8,144 nucleotides of DNA from an uncultured Sphingomonadaceae bacterium (GTDB taxonomy: Bacteria; Pseudomonadota; Alphaproteobacteria; Sphingomonadales; Sphingomonadaceae): the NCBI GenBank assembly GCA_946480515.1, contig CAMLKX010000082.1:1-8144 (forward strand), written 5' to 3'. This document shows, one piece after another, positions 6,296 to 8,144 of the stretch. The translations under genes were made by a program, and so were the position numbers. How positions within the stretch are numbered: position 1 is the first letter of the stretch; each line of letters starts with the position of its first letter. Under the pieces are notes generated by a model. It searched no databases. It was not told where the DNA came from and worked only from the letters and a program-made list of their open reading frames with translations.

Positions 6296-6301
6296 GAGGA
6301 G
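6296..6301 (+). promoter_or_regulatory. Ribosome binding site supporting the sdhB GTG start
   Basis: GAGGAG ends 6 bases before the GTG at 6308. This strong site supports GTG as the start; no in-frame ATG exists before the conserved region. Confidence 0.75.
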
Positions 6302-6307
6302 CCGTCC

Positions 6308-7090
6308 GTGGCCGAATTCACGCTTCCCAAGAACAGCAAGATCACCAGAGGGCGGGAGCATAAATCATCGTCCGGCGGAAAGCGGATCAAAAGCTTCAAG
6401 ATTTACCGTTACGATCCGGAGAGCGGCGCCAACCCGCGCTACGATCGTTACGAGGTCGATCTCGATCAGTGCGGGCCGATGGTCCTGGATGCCCTTATCA
6501 AGATCAAGAATGAGGTCGATCCGACGCTGACCTTCCGCCGCTCCTGCCGCGAAGGCATTTGCGGCAGCTGCTCCATGAACATGGATGGACGCAACGGGCT
6601 CGCCTGCACGACCGCGATCGAGGATGTGAAGGGCGAAATCCGGATCACTCCGCTTCCGCACATGGATGTGATCAAGGACCTCGTGCCTGACTTCACCAAC
6701 TTCTACGCGCAATATGCCTCGATCCAGCCGTGGCTGAAGACTGCCACCCCGGCGCCCTCGGGCGAGGAGCGGCTGCAGTCGCCGGACGACCGGGCAAAGC
6801 TGGACGGGCTTTACGAGTGCATTCTGTGCGCCTGCTGCTCGACCAGTTGCCCAAGCTATTGGTGGAATAGTGACCGCTTCCTCGGACCGGCGATCCTGCT
6901 TCAGGCCTATCGCTGGCTCGCGGACAGTCGTGACGAGATGACCGGTGAGCGGCTCGACCAGCTTGAAGATCCATTCCGGCTCTATCGCTGCCACACGATC
7001 ATGAACTGCGCGAACGTTTGTCCGAAGGGCCTCAACCCGGCCAAGGCGATTGCCGAAACCAAGAAGCTGATCGCCGAGCGCGCAGCCTGA
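6308..7090 (+). CDS. sdhB: Succinate dehydrogenase iron-sulfur subunit
   Basis: The product is 260 residues and carries the three clusters that pass electrons from the flavoprotein SdhA to quinone in complex II. The [2Fe-2S] ligands are C80, C85, C88 and C100 ([16 protein letters not shown]). The [4Fe-4S] ligands are C171, C174, C177 and C238, and the [3Fe-4S] ligands are C181, C228 and C234 ([33 protein letters not shown]). All are present. An N-terminal extension of about 28 residues rich in Lys, Arg and Ser precedes the ferredoxin fold; similar extensions occur in alphaproteobacterial SdhB. Start is GTG, with a strong GAGGAG site. The genes for SdhC, SdhD and SdhA are not upstream: a peroxiredoxin gene is. 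The stop overlaps the next ATG by one base (TGATG), which points to one operon with the thioesterases and zapE. Confidence 0.96.
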   Translation: MAEFTLPKNSKITRGREHKSSSGGKRIKSFKIYRYDPESGANPRYDRYEVDLDQCGPMVLDALIKIKNEVDPTLTFRRSCREGICGSCSMNMDGRNGLACTTAIEDVKGEIRITPLPHMDVIKDLVPDFTNFYAQYASIQPWLKTATPAPSGEERLQSPDDRAKLDGLYECILCACCSTSCPSYWWNSDRFLGPAILLQAYRWLADSRDEMTGERLDQLEDPFRLYRCHTIMNCANVCPKGLNPAKAIAETKKLIAERAA

Positions 7091-7560
7091 TGGCGGGCAT
7101 CCCCGCGGGCGATGTCGAGTTACCGGACGGGGCGGTTCCCGATCCTGATCACCCCGGGTGGTTCAGGGGAAGCAGAGAAAATATCGGCGGCGCCTTCAGC
7201 ACGTCGCTTGGCAACTTTCTGTTCCGTCCCGACGGACCGGGTCGAGGAGTTTGCCGCATCTTCCCGTCGGCAGACCATCTCAACCCCGGCGGATCGGTGA
7301 ATGGTGGCGCGGTGCTGGCCTTCATCGATTGGTCGCTGTTCGCCGGCGGGCTGTGCGCGGGGATGGGCCAGGGTCATTTCGTAACGCTCGATCTCCACAA
7401 TCACTTCGTCGGCCGGGCTCGGGCAGGAATGCCGCTCGACGCGCAGGTCAACCTGATCAAGGAAACTTCAAGCCTGGTTTTCCTGCAAGGCCGCTGTGTT
7501 CAAGGCGAGACTGTGTGCTCAAGCTGGACCGGAACGCTGAAGCGGGTGAATGCCCGGTGA
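7090..7560 (+). CDS. PaaI-like hotdog thioesterase, copy 1
   Basis: The product is 156 residues, typical for a single hotdog-fold 4HBT/PaaI protein; such proteins hydrolyse acyl-CoA thioesters in the cytoplasm. The signature region is HLNPGGSVNGGAVLAFIDWS (63-82): D80 sits where PaaI enzymes have the catalytic aspartate, but the histidine of the usual VHGG is asparagine (N71). Its chemistry or substrate may therefore differ. An N-terminal DHPGW (20-24) is shared with the following gene, so the two look like diverged tandem copies. The ATG at 7090 overlaps the sdhB stop (TGATG), and the frame is open further upstream only inside sdhB. The stop overlaps the next gene's GTG start by 4 bases. The substrate is unknown. 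Confidence 0.85.
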   Translation: MAGIPAGDVELPDGAVPDPDHPGWFRGSRENIGGAFSTSLGNFLFRPDGPGRGVCRIFPSADHLNPGGSVNGGAVLAFIDWSLFAGGLCAGMGQGHFVTLDLHNHFVGRARAGMPLDAQVNLIKETSSLVFLQGRCVQGETVCSSWTGTLKRVNAR

Positions 7561-7997
7561 GCGACTTTCTGTATGAGCCGCACCCCGATCATCCGGGGTG
7601 GATGACATGGCAGCCGATTGCAGAGCGGGTGTTTCACCATGTGATCGGGTCGATTGCCGTGCGGCCGGAATCCGAGGGACTTGCGCGGGTCCGCTGGTGG
7701 CCGGCGGAGTCGCTCGGAAACCCGCGCGGCGGAGTCCATGGCGGAGCGATGCTTGGGTTCGTCGATGTGGCCCTGTTTGCTGGAGCGCGTGCTTGCGGGG
7801 TCGCCGAAGCGGGAAGCAGCGCGACGATCGATTGCTCATGTCAGTTCATGGCCCCGGCCAAGCTGGGCGAACCCCTTGACGCGCTCATCGAGCTGCTGCG
7901 TGAAACCAAGCGGATGGCCTTCCTGCGCGGAACTCTCGAACAAGGGGAGCGGGTAGCGGCCTTTTCAGCGGTGATCCGCAAAATCGGATCGCAATGA
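7557..7997 (+). CDS. PaaI-like hotdog thioesterase, copy 2
   Basis: The product is 146 residues with the standard hotdog signature NPRGGVHGGAMLGFVDVALF (55-74), including H61 and the likely catalytic D70. DHPGW (11-15) is shared with copy 1. The start is GTG at 7557, overlapping the stop of copy 1 as GTGA, with a weak GGGTGA site 7 bases upstream; the next in-frame ATG would remove the shared DHPGW motif. The gene ends in an ATGA overlap with zapE. A role in trimming stray acyl-CoA is plausible given the neighbouring respiratory gene, but the substrate cannot be read from the sequence. Members of this family may also work as homo- or hetero-oligomers, so pairing with copy 1 is possible. Confidence 0.88.
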   Translation: MSDFLYEPHPDHPGWMTWQPIAERVFHHVIGSIAVRPESEGLARVRWWPAESLGNPRGGVHGGAMLGFVDVALFAGARACGVAEAGSSATIDCSCQFMAPAKLGEPLDALIELLRETKRMAFLRGTLEQGERVAAFSAVIRKIGSQ

Positions 7998-8144
7998 CCG
8001 GTCCGGTCGGGCGTACCTACGCGCAGCTGATTGCGGCCGGTGAGCTGAAGCCTGATCGTGACCAAGAAAAGGCTGTTGCCGCTCTCGACCGGCTGGCGGC
8101 GGAACTTCGGCAACAACGGGGTGGATGGTGGAAGCGCCTGCTAA
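7994..8144 (+). CDS. zapE: ZapE/AFG1-family ATPase, N-terminal 50 codons (cut by window edge)
   Basis: Only the first 50 residues are present. They match the N-terminus of the AFG1/ZapE family: a tyrosine and leucine-rich start (TYAQLIAAGEL), D-x-x-Q after it (DRDQEKAV), then LDRLAAEL and a basic-aromatic stretch (WWKRLL). Family members are AAA-type ATPases; E. coli ZapE associates with the division ring, and mitochondrial AFG1 helps in handling of respiratory chain subunits. The Walker motifs lie beyond the window. The ATG overlaps the previous stop (ATGA). Its place after sdhB fits the order sdhB-zapE that I associate with sphingomonads. Confidence 0.8.
   Translation, partial: MTGPVGRTYAQLIAAGELKPDRDQEKAVAALDRLAAELRQQRGGWWKRLL

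Noticed and set aside
1..8144. Search for mobile elements, CRISPR arrays, tRNA or a phage-defence cassette
   Set aside because: No transposase, direct-repeat array, tRNA-like fold or known defence domain was seen; apart from the small ORFs the window is normal chromosomal sequence.

Overview
The window looks like a chromosomal segment of an alphaproteobacterium, most likely of the order Sphingomonadales. The reasons are the high GC content, a complete general stress response core (NepR, PhyR and an EcfG/ECF15-type sigma factor), and the run sdhB, two PaaI-like thioesterases, zapE. The order-level placement is inferred from gene content and style, not from a search. No mobile elements, rRNA, tRNA or CRISPR arrays were seen.

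Layout. Positions 1-828 (minus strand) carry the amino-terminal part of a membrane sensor kinase, preceded in the same direction by nepR, which uses a TTG start. A 259-bp divergent region (829-1087) separates them from phyR (1088-1885, plus). It holds a GGAAC-N16-GGTT promoter reading toward nepR, whose two boxes are almost inverted copies of each other, and a strong GC hairpin in the nepR leader. After phyR comes a consensus EcfG promoter (GGAAC-N16-CGTT, 1903-1927). It reads into an easily missed 45-residue single-pass membrane protein (1963-2100) and then ecfG (2175-2822). Convergent with ecfG is a 52-codon ORF (2846-3004, minus) whose product resembles the NepR core.

The rest is housekeeping. 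glnE (3093-5774, two-domain glutamine synthetase adenylyltransferase/deadenylase) overlaps by 4 bp a one-cysteine Bcp/PrxQ peroxiredoxin (5771-6229). A new unit then starts with a plausible housekeeping promoter: sdhB, two tandem hotdog thioesterases and the start of zapE, all with overlapping stop and start codons.

How the stress genes work together (established for the families): the kinase input controls phosphorylation of PhyR; phosphorylated PhyR uses its sigma-like domain to sequester NepR; NepR then releases EcfG, which transcribes genes from GGAAC-type promoters. Two such promoters inside the locus imply positive and negative autoregulation. The most interesting candidates are the possible second NepR-like protein beside ecfG, the stress-promoter-driven small membrane protein, and the near-palindromic divergent promoter.
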